NCBI GenBank assembly: GCA_910579585.1
Contig: CAJTVA010000002.1
Location: 25,881-89,880, forward strand
DNA: 64,000 nt
Direction of reading: 5' to 3'
Source: an uncultured Christensenella sp.
Lineage (GTDB): Bacteria > Bacillota > Clostridia > Christensenellales > Borkfalkiaceae
The notes under the pieces are model-generated. The model had not been told where the DNA came from, ran no database searches, and worked only from the letters and a program-made list of their open reading frames with translations. The translations under genes were made by a program, and so were the position numbers. Positions 24,660 through 34,003 of the stretch are shown here, piece by piece (the first letter of the stretch is position 1; every line of letters starts with the position of its first letter).

Positions 24660-24729
24660 CGCCTCGAAATCTTCGTTTTATAGCATATGTTTTCGACAGT
24701 TTGTACTATTCTTCGACAACTTGTACTTA
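24660..24729 (-). promoter_or_regulatory. sigK upstream region with 20-bp tandem repeat and sporulation-type -10
   Basis: Two direct copies with a 20-nt period (plus strand TTCGACAgtTTGTAC at 24692 and TTCGACAacTTGTAC at 24712). Read on the minus strand they contain GTACAAG and GTACAAA, close to the core of SpoIIID sites. Just downstream CATATGCTA resembles the -10 element of SigE/SigK promoters, with ATA about 17 nt upstream. Confidence 0.45.
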
Positions 24730-24734
24730 TTTTT

Positions 24735-24776
24735 AAAAGCCGCCGCGGACGAATTTTGTCCGCGGCGGCTTTTTTG
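24735..24776 (-). terminator. Terminator of the ABC exporter operon
   Basis: Perfect 16-bp stem AAAAGCCGCCGCGGAC/GTCCGCGGCGGCTTTT with a 7-nt loop, 7 nt after the stop of the ABC gene. Confidence 0.88.
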
Positions 24777-24782
24777 TTGAAT

Positions 24783-26714
24783 TTAGTCTAATTCGAAGGC
24801 GCCTGTGTATAGCTGATAATACTTGCCTTTTTGGGCGATTAGCTGGTCGTGGTCGCCGCGCTCTATAATTTCGCCTTGTTCCAGTACCATTATAGCGTGA
24901 CTGTTTCGGACGGTAGAAAGACGGTGTGCGATGACGAATACCGTTCTGCCTTCCATGAGTTTATCCATACCCTGCTCGATAAGTTTTTCGGTTCGGGTAT
25001 CGATTGACGACGTTGCTTCGTCCAAAATAAGCACGGGGCACTCGGATACCATTGCTCGGGCGATTGCAAGAAGCTGGCGCTGACCCTGAGAAAGGTTTGC
25101 GCCGTCGCCCGTAATCATAGTATCGTACTTCTCGGGCAGGTGCTTTATGAACGAATGAGCGTTTGCAAGCCGTGCGGCGTTGATACACTCTTCGTCGGTG
25201 GCGTCAAGTCTTCCGTAGCGGATATTGTCCATTACCGTGCCTGTAAACAGGTGCGTATCCTGCAAAACGACGCCGAGCGACTTCCTTAAATCGTCTTTAT
25301 TTATCGATTTTATATCGAGCCCGTCATAGGTTATCGTACCGGACTGAATGTCGTAGAAACGGTTTATAAGGTTGGTTATAGTGGTTTTGCCTGCGCCCGT
25401 AGAACCTACGAACGCAATTTTCTGTCCGGGTTTTGCGTAGAGGCTGATGTTCTTCAAAATGACCTTTTCGTCGGTATAGCCGAAGATTACGTCCTTGAAC
25501 TTGATGTCGCCTTTAAGGGGGATATATTCGAAAGTGCCGTCGGGATGGGGTTTCTTCCAAGCCCATTTACCTTCTTCGTACTCGCCGTGCGTCAATGTGA
25601 CGTCGCCGCCCTTATCCTCGGGCCCGGTATCGACCATTTCGAAAATTCTTTCGGCGCCCGCAAGAGCCATAACGATTGCCGCCAGCTGTTGTGAAACCTG
25701 CATAACCGGCATATTGAACTGTCTGGCATACATAAGGAACGATACCAGCATACCCGCTATAACGGCAACCCTGTTTACCTCGTCGGCTTTTATTACCGAG
25801 CAATAAATTGAAAGAAGCCCTGTTTCGCCCACGCAATACATCATAATTACGCCGATTACCGCAACTAAAACGTATGATATATAACCGAGGTTGTTATTTA
25901 CAGGTCCTAAAATAAATGCGTAGGAGTTCGCTACTCTGCCCGCGTCGTTCAGGTCGTCGTTAAGTTTTTTGAAGTCTTCGCGCGCCTTTTGCTCGTGACA
26001 GAATACCTTTATTACTTTCTGACCCTCGGTCATTTCTTCAACGTAGCCGTTGAGTTTACCGAGCGCTTTCTGGTTAGTGATATAGTATTTAGCCGACCTG
26101 CCGGCAATGTGTTTCGTTGCAAAAACTACCGCAACAAGCACCAAAAGCACTACAAGCAGCAACGTAACACTGAACAGCACCATAAACACCAAAACAGAAA
26201 TCAGCGTTATTATCGACGAAATGAGTTGCGGAATAGTCTGCGAAAGAAGCTGTCGCATTGTATCGACGTCGTTGGTGTAAAGGCTCATTAAATCGCCGTG
26301 GGTGTGCGTGTCGAAATATTTCAAAGGCAGGTTCTGCATCTTCGCAAACATTTCTATCCTCATTTTTTTGAGGGTGCCCTGCGCAATGTACATCATAATC
26401 AGGTTATACGCCATAGAGGAAGCCACGCCGACAAGGTAGATACAGCCCATTGCAATTATGTTGGGATAGACAACCTCCCAAAGGTCGATATTCCTGCCGT
26501 TATCAAGAAGCGCCGTAATAATTTCCGAAACACGCGAAGCCGCCAGAACGTTGGCTACCGATGCTAAAAGTACGAAGAAAACCACGAAGCCGGTGGCGAG
26601 TTTATTCTTCGAAAAGGCGTAAACCAAAAGTCTTTTCAGGGTCTTCATCGGCGTTTTGGCACGCTTGCCGTCGCCCATACCGCCGCCGCGCGGGGTAGAC
26701 ATTGCTCTACTCAT
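24783..26714 (-). CDS. ABC exporter half-transporter, subunit with canonical ATPase site
   Basis: 643 residues: a six-TM exporter domain (about 30-350) then the ATPase domain with Walker A GSTGAGKTT, signature LSQGQRQ, Walker B VLILDEATSSID (catalytic Glu present) and IAHRLSTV. Resembles the YfiC/LmrA group of multidrug or lipid exporters. Starts 8 nt inside the partner gene. The N-terminus is long and basic with GGGMGDGKRAKTP before the first helix. Confidence 0.93.
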   Translation of the reverse strand: MSRAMSTPRGGGMGDGKRAKTPMKTLKRLLVYAFSKNKLATGFVVFFVLLASVANVLAASRVSEIITALLDNGRNIDLWEVVYPNIIAMGCIYLVGVASSMAYNLIMMYIAQGTLKKMRIEMFAKMQNLPLKYFDTHTHGDLMSLYTNDVDTMRQLLSQTIPQLISSIITLISVLVFMVLFSVTLLLVVLLVLVAVVFATKHIAGRSAKYYITNQKALGKLNGYVEEMTEGQKVIKVFCHEQKAREDFKKLNDDLNDAGRVANSYAFILGPVNNNLGYISYVLVAVIGVIMMYCVGETGLLSIYCSVIKADEVNRVAVIAGMLVSFLMYARQFNMPVMQVSQQLAAIVMALAGAERIFEMVDTGPEDKGGDVTLTHGEYEEGKWAWKKPHPDGTFEYIPLKGDIKFKDVIFGYTDEKVILKNISLYAKPGQKIAFVGSTGAGKTTITNLINRFYDIQSGTITYDGLDIKSINKDDLRKSLGVVLQDTHLFTGTVMDNIRYGRLDATDEECINAARLANAHSFIKHLPEKYDTMITGDGANLSQGQRQLLAIARAMVSECPVLILDEATSSIDTRTEKLIEQGMDKLMEGRTVFVIAHRLSTVRNSHAIMVLEQGEIIERGDHDQLIAQKGKYYQLYTGAFELD

Positions 26715-28476
26715 TCTCTTCCCCTCCTTTTACCTGAGATTCGTATACTTCACGGTAAATTTCGCTCGACTTCATAAGCTCTTCATGCTTGCCGACGCCG
26801 ACGATTTTTCCCTCGTCCATAACGATAATTTTATCTGCGTCCTGCACGGATGCAATACGCTGGGCGATAATGATTTTAGTCGTTTCGGGCGCGTATTTTC
26901 TGAGCGCGTCCCTTATGAGCGCGTCAGTCTTGGTATCGACCGCCGAAGTGCTGTCGTCGAAAATTATTACGTTGGGCTTTTTAAGAAGCGCACGCGCGAT
27001 GCAAAGGCGCTGTTTCTGTCCGCCCGAAACGTTTACGCCGCCCTGACCCAAGTCGTATTCATAGCCTCCGGGGAGCGCGTCGATAAACTCTTCTGCGCAA
27101 GCCTGTTTTGCGGCAAAGCGCAAATCTTCGTCCGAAGCGTTCTCGTCGCCCCATCTCAAATTCTCTGCGACCGTGCCCGAAAAAAGCACGTTCTTCTGCA
27201 AGACCATTGCGACCTTGTTTCTCAGGGTGTTCATATCGTAGTTTCTTACGTCTACGCCACCCACTTTAACCGAGCCTTGCGATACGTCGTACAGTCTGGG
27301 CACTAGGGAAACGAGCGAGGTTTTGCCCGAACCCGTCGCGCCGATTATACCGACCATTTCGCCCGCTTCTATTTTTATATTGATACCCGAAAGCACCTTT
27401 TCGTCGGCTTTCTGCGAGTAAGCGAAATCTACGTTTTCAAACTCGATTGAGCCGTCTTTCACTTCGTAAACGGGCTCTTCGGGCTTGGGTAGGGTGGTTT
27501 TTTCGTTCAGGACTTCGCAAATTCTGTCCATACTGCCTTTGGAAAGGAATATGAAGTTCAGACACATTGCAACCATCATTACGCCCGAAAGTATCTGTGC
27601 GGAGTACTGGATAAGCGTCTGTATCTGTTTGGGTTCGATGCCCATACCCCAGCCGTTGAAGTTGTCGACGTACATATTAGAACCCAAAGTCAGAATAAGT
27701 ATGTTGACTAAAAACAGCGTCAAGGTTACGAAAGGCATCATTATGGTCAAAATTCTTTCCGCTTTGACGGAGTATTTATAAAGTTCGTCCGTCGCGTGGG
27801 TCATTTTGCCTATTTCCTTATCTTCCCTAACGTACGATTTTACGACGCGGATAGCCGTTAAATCTTCCTGCACGACTGCGTTGAGCCCGTCGTACTTTTT
27901 GAACATCGTCCTGAAATAGGGGATAACCTTGAACATACAAATACATACTACTATTGCAAGAAGTATTGCCGCGCAACCGAAAATCAGCGCCATCATAGGC
28001 TCGATAAACGATGTCATAATAATCGACGCAATGAAAAGCACCGGCGCGCGCACGAGCATTCTTATACACATTTGGTATGCGTTTTGGACGTTCGTGACGT
28101 CGGTCGTAATTCTGGTTATAAGGCTGGACGTCGAATAATTGTCGATGTTTGCAAACGAATAGGTTTGAAGATTGTTATACATATCTTCCCTTAAATTGTG
28201 CGCAAACCCGCAGCTTGCTTTTGCGGCAAGCTTTCCGCCCCAGACGCCGCAGAACAGCGCAAACAGCGCGCATACGACCATCAACACGGCGCAAATTATC
28301 AGTTGCGTGACATCGATGGGGGTACCGAACTCCGCAAGCTCCTGTAACTGTCCGATAATGAAAGTCATCAAAAAGGGAATTAAAATTTCCATTACAGCCT
28401 CGCCCACCATTACTATCGGGCAGAGAATGGACGGAACCTTATACTCCCTTACGCTTTTTAGCAGTGTTTTTACCAT
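26707..28476 (-). CDS. ABC exporter half-transporter, partner subunit with degenerate site
   Basis: 589 residues from ATG 28476 (AGAGGG upstream). Six-TM domain then ATPase domain: Walker A GATGSGKTS, signature VSGGQKQRLC, Walker B VIIFDDSTSAVD, in which Asp takes the place of the catalytic Glu. Such asymmetry is common in heterodimeric exporters (YfiB/YfiC, BmrC/D, TM287/288). First gene of a two-gene operon; substrate unknown. Confidence 0.93.
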   Translation of the reverse strand: MVKTLLKSVREYKVPSILCPIVMVGEAVMEILIPFLMTFIIGQLQELAEFGTPIDVTQLIICAVLMVVCALFALFCGVWGGKLAAKASCGFAHNLREDMYNNLQTYSFANIDNYSTSSLITRITTDVTNVQNAYQMCIRMLVRAPVLFIASIIMTSFIEPMMALIFGCAAILLAIVVCICMFKVIPYFRTMFKKYDGLNAVVQEDLTAIRVVKSYVREDKEIGKMTHATDELYKYSVKAERILTIMMPFVTLTLFLVNILILTLGSNMYVDNFNGWGMGIEPKQIQTLIQYSAQILSGVMMVAMCLNFIFLSKGSMDRICEVLNEKTTLPKPEEPVYEVKDGSIEFENVDFAYSQKADEKVLSGINIKIEAGEMVGIIGATGSGKTSLVSLVPRLYDVSQGSVKVGGVDVRNYDMNTLRNKVAMVLQKNVLFSGTVAENLRWGDENASDEDLRFAAKQACAEEFIDALPGGYEYDLGQGGVNVSGGQKQRLCIARALLKKPNVIIFDDSTSAVDTKTDALIRDALRKYAPETTKIIIAQRIASVQDADKIIVMDEGKIVGVGKHEELMKSSEIYREVYESQVKGGEENE

Positions 28477-28513
28477 ATTGGTCCCTCTGATTTTTTCGTC
28501 AAATTTACAAATC

Positions 28514-28543
28514 ATTATATTAAAAATCGCTCTTGAATGTCAA
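28514..28543 (-). promoter_or_regulatory. Promoter of the ABC exporter operon
   Basis: Minus strand TTGACA (28538-28543), 18-bp spacer, TATAAT (28514-28519). The rest of the 28477-28747 gap is AT-rich without further recognisable features except the promoter at 28680. Confidence 0.7.
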
Positions 28544-28679
28544 TTGAATTGTTGTTAAATTTTGGTGAAATTACACTCATAGATTATACATAAAAATGTA
28601 TAAATGTATAAAAATTTACGTTTAACCCATTTTTTATTCTTGCAATATTATTTATTATACATAATGCGAGGTTTTTTAT

Positions 28680-28708
28680 TTGACTTCCGTTGTTTATATA
28701 TGTATAAT
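28680..28708 (+). promoter_or_regulatory. Promoter of the lipoprotein genes
   Basis: TTGACT (28680-28685), 17-bp spacer, TATAAT (28703-28708), about 40 nt before the ATG at 28748. Confidence 0.75.
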
Positions 28709-28747
28709 CATAAATAAATCGATTACTTATAAAAGAGGTACAAAATT

Positions 28748-31700
28748 ATGAAGAGAATAAAATCACTTCTTGCGTCGTTTGTGGCGGCTATACTTTCCGT
28801 CGCGCTTTTAGTGCCTTTGGCGGCGTGCGACCCTGAAGGCGACGTTGACGGCGCGAACTCTATTTACGTTACTTCCGCAGGCGGAATGGCGCTTCAAAAC
28901 GTTGCAGTGGAAGTTTTCAACGGCAATTCCAGCCTCGGTAAAAAAGAAACTAACGAGGAAGGAAAAGTTTCTTATAACCTTGACGGAGGTATAGAATATA
29001 CTGTTACTCTTTCGGGGGTGCCCGCAGGGTTCGAAACCCTTGGCGCTTACACCGTTAAAGGCTCAGACAAAGATTCTTATATCCGCCTTAACTCACGCGT
29101 AATAGAAACGGGCTCGCCCACAAAAACTTACGCCGTCGGCGACGTTTTGTACGACTTCGAGCAGACATACTACTATTACGACGGCGAAACCATTCAGCAG
29201 AAGAGAGTTAAGATTTCCGATGTGCTTAAAGAGAAGAAAGCCGTGCTTATCAACTTCTTCTACGCTGACTGCTACTGGTGCAATCAGGAATATCCCTCAC
29301 TTAAGTCTGCTTATCTCGATTATCAGGATAAGCTCGAAATTCTTGCGATTAACGACTATGCCTCGGAAACCGAGTCCAACGTAACCACTCTCGTTCAGAA
29401 TGACAAGGTGCCTTACCTTATGTGCAAGGACAGCGCAAACGTAGGCAGATGGTTCGAAAAGAGCGGTTGGCCCACCTCCTTTATTATCGACAGGTACGGC
29501 ATTCTTTGCGACTTCACTACGACGCAACTTGAAAAATCTTACTGGACTTCGCTGTTCGCGAAGTACACGGCCGACGATTACTCGCAGAACATTACGCAGG
29601 GCGGAAATTCTTCAAACGTTTTCGTGCCCGATAAGCCCGAAGATTTCAACGTTAGTATGGCGCCCACGCAGACCATCAGCGAAAAAATCAACAACACGGG
29701 CAAACCCATCGTATTCACCGAGGACACAACTTCAACCAGCGACGGCGGAAAATACTTCTGGCCTTGGGACCTGACTGAGGACCAGTCGGCGATTTACCCC
29801 ACCAACAGCGGGCACAGGGGCACCCTTGCTGCGATTTATGCGCAGATAACACTTTCTGCTAACGAAGTTTTCGCGTTCGATTACAAGCTTTCAAGCTTAG
29901 AAAACAATGATTATTTCTACGTTTCGATAGACTCGCGCTTATCCACGGGCAGACAAATTACAATGGAATCTGGCGTTAAGGACTGGCGGACGGGGTTTGC
30001 TTACGTTTCGCTTGAAGCGGGACAGCACGAAATCTGCTTCCTCTATTACAAGTCAACGACGATTACTACGCTCGACCTAGAAGACAAGGCTTATATAAAG
30101 AATATAAGGATAATGAGCGTTGCGGATATGAACAGTGAGCTTTCCGCAAGAAACGAAACGCTTGAAATTCCTTACTTCGCTACGCGAGAATATGATTCCA
30201 CAACGAAGCAATTCAGCATTATCGAAAATGTTTACGTTGCAGACGACGGCTACTACCATCTCGGCACTGCCGCTACCGCAAAGGAAAGCGACCCTTATCT
30301 GCTTTTGGATATAACCCACTCAACGCCTTTCTTCGGCAGCAACGCCGACAACCTTTACAACCTTTACGCAAATTACAAAAATCAGAACGGCGGGCTTATA
30401 ATAAACGGCGTAGATTACTCGAAGGACATAGAATCTTATCAGTCTTACTCGGGCAACTCGACGTACAAAGGTCTTATTCCAGTAACCGAAAGCATTAAAA
30501 ACGTGCTTACAAAACTTTACAACTATGAAATTCCCTCGTCGGCGCCTTTCTACGACAGAAGCGGACGCGGCTGGATGCAGTTCTGCGTAGCTTACAGGCA
30601 ATACGGAGTTCAGCAGAAACTGACCGACCCCATCAAAGGACTTTCATACTTCTCCGCTTTCGAAACAACTGAATCCCTCCCCTCCGACCCCACCTACGTT
30701 GAGGTTGCAAAGGGAACGGGTCAATTCATTTTCGAGGACGGCAAGTATATCGACGTAGAGGGCTCGACAAGAGAGAGCGAAGGCAATTACAACCTTACCG
30801 AGTACGTCAACAAGGTACACTTCGACAGAATTATTATGCCGCTCGGCTATATTTATAAGTTCGTACCCGAAAAGACCGGCGTTTACAACATTCACGGCAT
30901 AGACTGCTACTATCTGAACGAAACGGCGGGCGACGAAATCATAGTTGACGGCGAAGACACCGACGCGGATTTGTACGACGGCAGTCTGAACGTATCCCAC
31001 ACTATTGCAAAGCCGCTTATTAGCAGCGATTCGGACAGAATTTTCAGAAACGAGGAAACCCCTAGTTTCAAAATTCTCTATCATTTCGAAGCGGGCAAGA
31101 CCTACTATGTGAGCGTTAACTTCCGCGTAGTTGAAACTACGGGCGATTTCGCGTTCAGGGCGGACTACCTCGGAGAAAATTACGAATATCTGCATCAGGC
31201 AACTTCGGACTTCTATATCCCCGACGAGAACTTCAAGCTTCATCTGAACACTTATGTCAGACCCGTATACGACGCTGAAAACGACGTTTGGCGCGACCCC
31301 GTTCACGGCGGTATTGTTTACGTTGACTTTACCGAATACACGGTTTTAATCAACCGTTATACAATAGAAGATATTCTCGACGAAAACAAGAAGACAGCGC
31401 AGTACACCTTCGACCTCACCAAAGACCTCGAGTATCCTTCAAAGGACGAGAACGGGAACGACATAACCGTAACGATACACTTCGACCTTAACGAAATATT
31501 TAAGGACGAGGACGGAAACGTGAACATCCCCGACGCGTTGAAAGGGCTTGAAAACAAAATTCAGGACTACACTGAGATAATGAGAAATTATCTTGAACGG
31601 TCCAAAGCCGGTGTGACAATCGGTGACACCACCTACTATGGCTTAATGCCCGTGAACAACGAGCTGTATGGAATACTCCAACTTTTCAATGCTAAGTTTA

Positions 31701-31771
31701 TGGGCTACGAAGATGACATAGAATGGCTCAAGGCTTGCTGGTATGTTGAAAGATTAGGCTTCGACGCTTAA
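28748..31771 (+). CDS. Large lipoprotein with Cna-B-like and thioredoxin-like domains
   Basis: 1007 residues. Lipobox LAAC (Cys27). Residues about 38-115 form a SpaA/Cna-B-like beta domain (ALQNVAVEVFNG, TNEEGKVSYNLDGG, GVPAGFE). A TlpA-like thioredoxin domain follows (about 125-275) with INFFYADCYWC (Cys175, Cys178) and GWPTSFIIDRYG. The remainder is beta-rich and unfamiliar, but a segment near 555-620 and the C-terminal 60 residues resemble each other and the C-terminus of the next lipoprotein. Surface-exposed; GAGGT precedes the ATG. The thioredoxin part links it to the redox genes at 35.4-37.9 kb. Confidence 0.75.
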   Translation: MKRIKSLLASFVAAILSVALLVPLAACDPEGDVDGANSIYVTSAGGMALQNVAVEVFNGNSSLGKKETNEEGKVSYNLDGGIEYTVTLSGVPAGFETLGAYTVKGSDKDSYIRLNSRVIETGSPTKTYAVGDVLYDFEQTYYYYDGETIQQKRVKISDVLKEKKAVLINFFYADCYWCNQEYPSLKSAYLDYQDKLEILAINDYASETESNVTTLVQNDKVPYLMCKDSANVGRWFEKSGWPTSFIIDRYGILCDFTTTQLEKSYWTSLFAKYTADDYSQNITQGGNSSNVFVPDKPEDFNVSMAPTQTISEKINNTGKPIVFTEDTTSTSDGGKYFWPWDLTEDQSAIYPTNSGHRGTLAAIYAQITLSANEVFAFDYKLSSLENNDYFYVSIDSRLSTGRQITMESGVKDWRTGFAYVSLEAGQHEICFLYYKSTTITTLDLEDKAYIKNIRIMSVADMNSELSARNETLEIPYFATREYDSTTKQFSIIENVYVADDGYYHLGTAATAKESDPYLLLDITHSTPFFGSNADNLYNLYANYKNQNGGLIINGVDYSKDIESYQSYSGNSTYKGLIPVTESIKNVLTKLYNYEIPSSAPFYDRSGRGWMQFCVAYRQYGVQQKLTDPIKGLSYFSAFETTESLPSDPTYVEVAKGTGQFIFEDGKYIDVEGSTRESEGNYNLTEYVNKVHFDRIIMPLGYIYKFVPEKTGVYNIHGIDCYYLNETAGDEIIVDGEDTDADLYDGSLNVSHTIAKPLISSDSDRIFRNEETPSFKILYHFEAGKTYYVSVNFRVVETTGDFAFRADYLGENYEYLHQATSDFYIPDENFKLHLNTYVRPVYDAENDVWRDPVHGGIVYVDFTEYTVLINRYTIEDILDENKKTAQYTFDLTKDLEYPSKDENGNDITVTIHFDLNEIFKDEDGNVNIPDALKGLENKIQDYTEIMRNYLERSKAGVTIGDTTYYGLMPVNNELYGILQLFNAKFMGYEDDIEWLKACWYVERLGFDA

Positions 31772-31798
31772 CGAACCGAATAAAACAAGAGGTAAAAA

Positions 31799-33775
31799 AT
31801 GAAAAGAAAATTTACTAAAATAGCTTCCTTTGTCACTGCCGCGTGCCTGACGCTGACTGCCGTCGCGTTCGCGGCGTGCAACCCCGACGACACGGATATC
31901 CCGCCCGAGGCTCCTTCAGGTAGCCCCGAAAAGGACGGCTATAACATAACCGTGCTGTACCCCGACGGCTCGCCCGTCAAGGGTACTGACAGCGGGGACA
32001 GATACGCGAGAGTTTCCGCGGAACTGACCGACGAGAACGGCGAAAGGATTGACCCGAACGCAAAAGCAGACCTTAACGAGGCGGGCGTTGCGCAAATCAG
32101 CTACAATGTGCCCGGTGAGTATTACGTCAAGCTGAACGATATTCCCCCAGGTTATGCGTTCGATAATACTTCGGTTAAGACGACGGTAGATAAAGCTTAC
32201 TACACCGTATCCATCGAACTGGGCGCCCCCACCCCCTACACCGTAACCTTGATTCAACCCGACGGTTCGCCTTTAAGCGGCGTGGACGTCAAGCTTATGA
32301 GCGGCTCTACGGAGGTTGCAAGCGCAACGACGGGCGAAAACGGCGTCGCTACTACCCCCACAATTGTACGCGGTGCGTATAAAGTAGTTTTAGACTTGCC
32401 CGAGGGCTTGGGTTACAGACCCATTATGACGGGCATAGGGCTTACTTCAATTTACGTAGACCTTGTCAAACTGTCGGAATTACCGTTTGACGAAGAACAT
32501 CTTCTCGAAGGAGAAGCTTTAGAGTCCTGGGACAATGAGTTGAACTGGTACTATCCCAATAAAGAAAACCCGACGATGACCAATTTGAAATTCGACCCCG
32601 AAGCGGACTGCTACGCTTACAACGTCGAAGTCGGCGAGGGTGAAGAAGTTTTCTTCCAGATAACCGCGCCTAAGACGGGTGCCTATACCATCGGTTCCAA
32701 AAAGGGTAACGACTACGAAATTAAGTTCTATCAGAACGATTTGTCATCTTACGATAGCTCTTTGACAATTTCCAGCGATATGAACAATGGCAACAACATT
32801 CAGCGTATGCGCATAATCGAAGGTAAACAGCTTACCGTTTCCGTCAAGTCGAAAACGGGTGCGTCTGTTACCGTGGAAATGCTTGTCTGCATTCCTTTGC
32901 CTGAACCCGAAATGACAATCGCATCCGCGCCCAACACATACACTTTGAACTATGTTGAAGGCGTTAAAGAGGCAATTGTCAGGTTCAACACCGCAGAAAT
33001 CGGCACAGGCGTATTTAAATTAGACATTGAAACAAGCTACAACATTAGGGTAGAAGAAGTTGCAAATACGGGACACGTTCTCAACGATGATCTTAAACTG
33101 CCCCACACCTTAGAAATAAGAAACAGCGAAGTCGGCGGTTACACCGATTACCACATCTATATTCTGAACGATGACGCTCCCGCTACTACCCAGATTAAAT
33201 TCACAATTACTAAGACGGGCGAAGCGCGCACCGAAAGAACCGAAGAAATTAATATGACCGCACACGTTTCTTCAAAGTTCGATGAACAAACCGGTACGTT
33301 CACCTGGATGCCGACCGACGGCTCGATTGCTCCTTATGAAAAAGGCGGCTTGTGGTACGTGAACATAGGCGGCGATGAAAAGCCTTTGGTTGCGGCTATT
33401 TCCAAAAATCTGAACGTTTACTCCCCCGACCAGGTTGAAAACCCCGACGGTGATGACGCTGACGATTTGTACTCGTTCACTACGTTAGAGTACTTCGGCG
33501 AGAACGGATATACTCCCGGCACTCAGCAGAATACGAATCTTACACTCGTTACAATCAACACGTCGGATACGGAAATTGTTACCGTAAAGACAAAGTATAA
33601 CGACTTTATAAATACGTATGCGCAATACTCAAACAACGACGGCGTTTATCAGGTAACGAACGAACTGAAAGACTTCCTTGAACAGTTTATGGAAGGCAGA
33701 TATGCGGACTTCACCGGAAGCAACAACAATAAACCTGCTCTGCCCTGGCTTATAGCTTGCGGTTACTACGCTTAA
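31799..33775 (+). CDS. Lipoprotein with two Cna-B-like domains
   Basis: 658 residues. Lipobox FAAC (Cys27). Two N-terminal SpaA/Cna-B-like domains (ITVLYPDGSPVKGTD... and VTLIQPDGSPLSGVDVKLM with TGENGVAT), then a PPC/CBM-like region (FDPEADCYAYNVEVGEGEE) and a C-terminal module ending PALPWLIACGYYA that resembles the end of the previous protein. No catalytic motif. Starts 27 nt after the previous stop with AGAGGT, so likely cotranscribed; a terminator follows. Confidence 0.7.
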   Translation: MKRKFTKIASFVTAACLTLTAVAFAACNPDDTDIPPEAPSGSPEKDGYNITVLYPDGSPVKGTDSGDRYARVSAELTDENGERIDPNAKADLNEAGVAQISYNVPGEYYVKLNDIPPGYAFDNTSVKTTVDKAYYTVSIELGAPTPYTVTLIQPDGSPLSGVDVKLMSGSTEVASATTGENGVATTPTIVRGAYKVVLDLPEGLGYRPIMTGIGLTSIYVDLVKLSELPFDEEHLLEGEALESWDNELNWYYPNKENPTMTNLKFDPEADCYAYNVEVGEGEEVFFQITAPKTGAYTIGSKKGNDYEIKFYQNDLSSYDSSLTISSDMNNGNNIQRMRIIEGKQLTVSVKSKTGASVTVEMLVCIPLPEPEMTIASAPNTYTLNYVEGVKEAIVRFNTAEIGTGVFKLDIETSYNIRVEEVANTGHVLNDDLKLPHTLEIRNSEVGGYTDYHIYILNDDAPATTQIKFTITKTGEARTERTEEINMTAHVSSKFDEQTGTFTWMPTDGSIAPYEKGGLWYVNIGGDEKPLVAAISKNLNVYSPDQVENPDGDDADDLYSFTTLEYFGENGYTPGTQQNTNLTLVTINTSDTEIVTVKTKYNDFINTYAQYSNNDGVYQVTNELKDFLEQFMEGRYADFTGSNNNKPALPWLIACGYYA

Positions 33776-33795
33776 AACTTTACCGTAAAACAAAA

Positions 33796-33828
33796 AAGAC
33801 CTTTCCCGTAAGCGGGAGGGTCTTTTTA
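33796..33828 (+). terminator. Terminator after the second lipoprotein gene
   Basis: AAAGACC-TT-CCCG-TAAG-CGGG-AG-GGTCTTT stem followed by TT. Confidence 0.8.
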
Positions 33829-34003
33829 TGTATAATTACATTTCAAATATGCATACTATTTATAAATATTCATTTTGGGCTGGGTTTATTCAAAAAGTAT
33901 TGTATTTTTTTGCAATTTATGCTTGAAAACGTTTGCAAAATCAGCTCGGCAATGGTAAAATAATTCTAACAAATACGTATAATTTTTTATGGAGGTATTT
34001 ACG

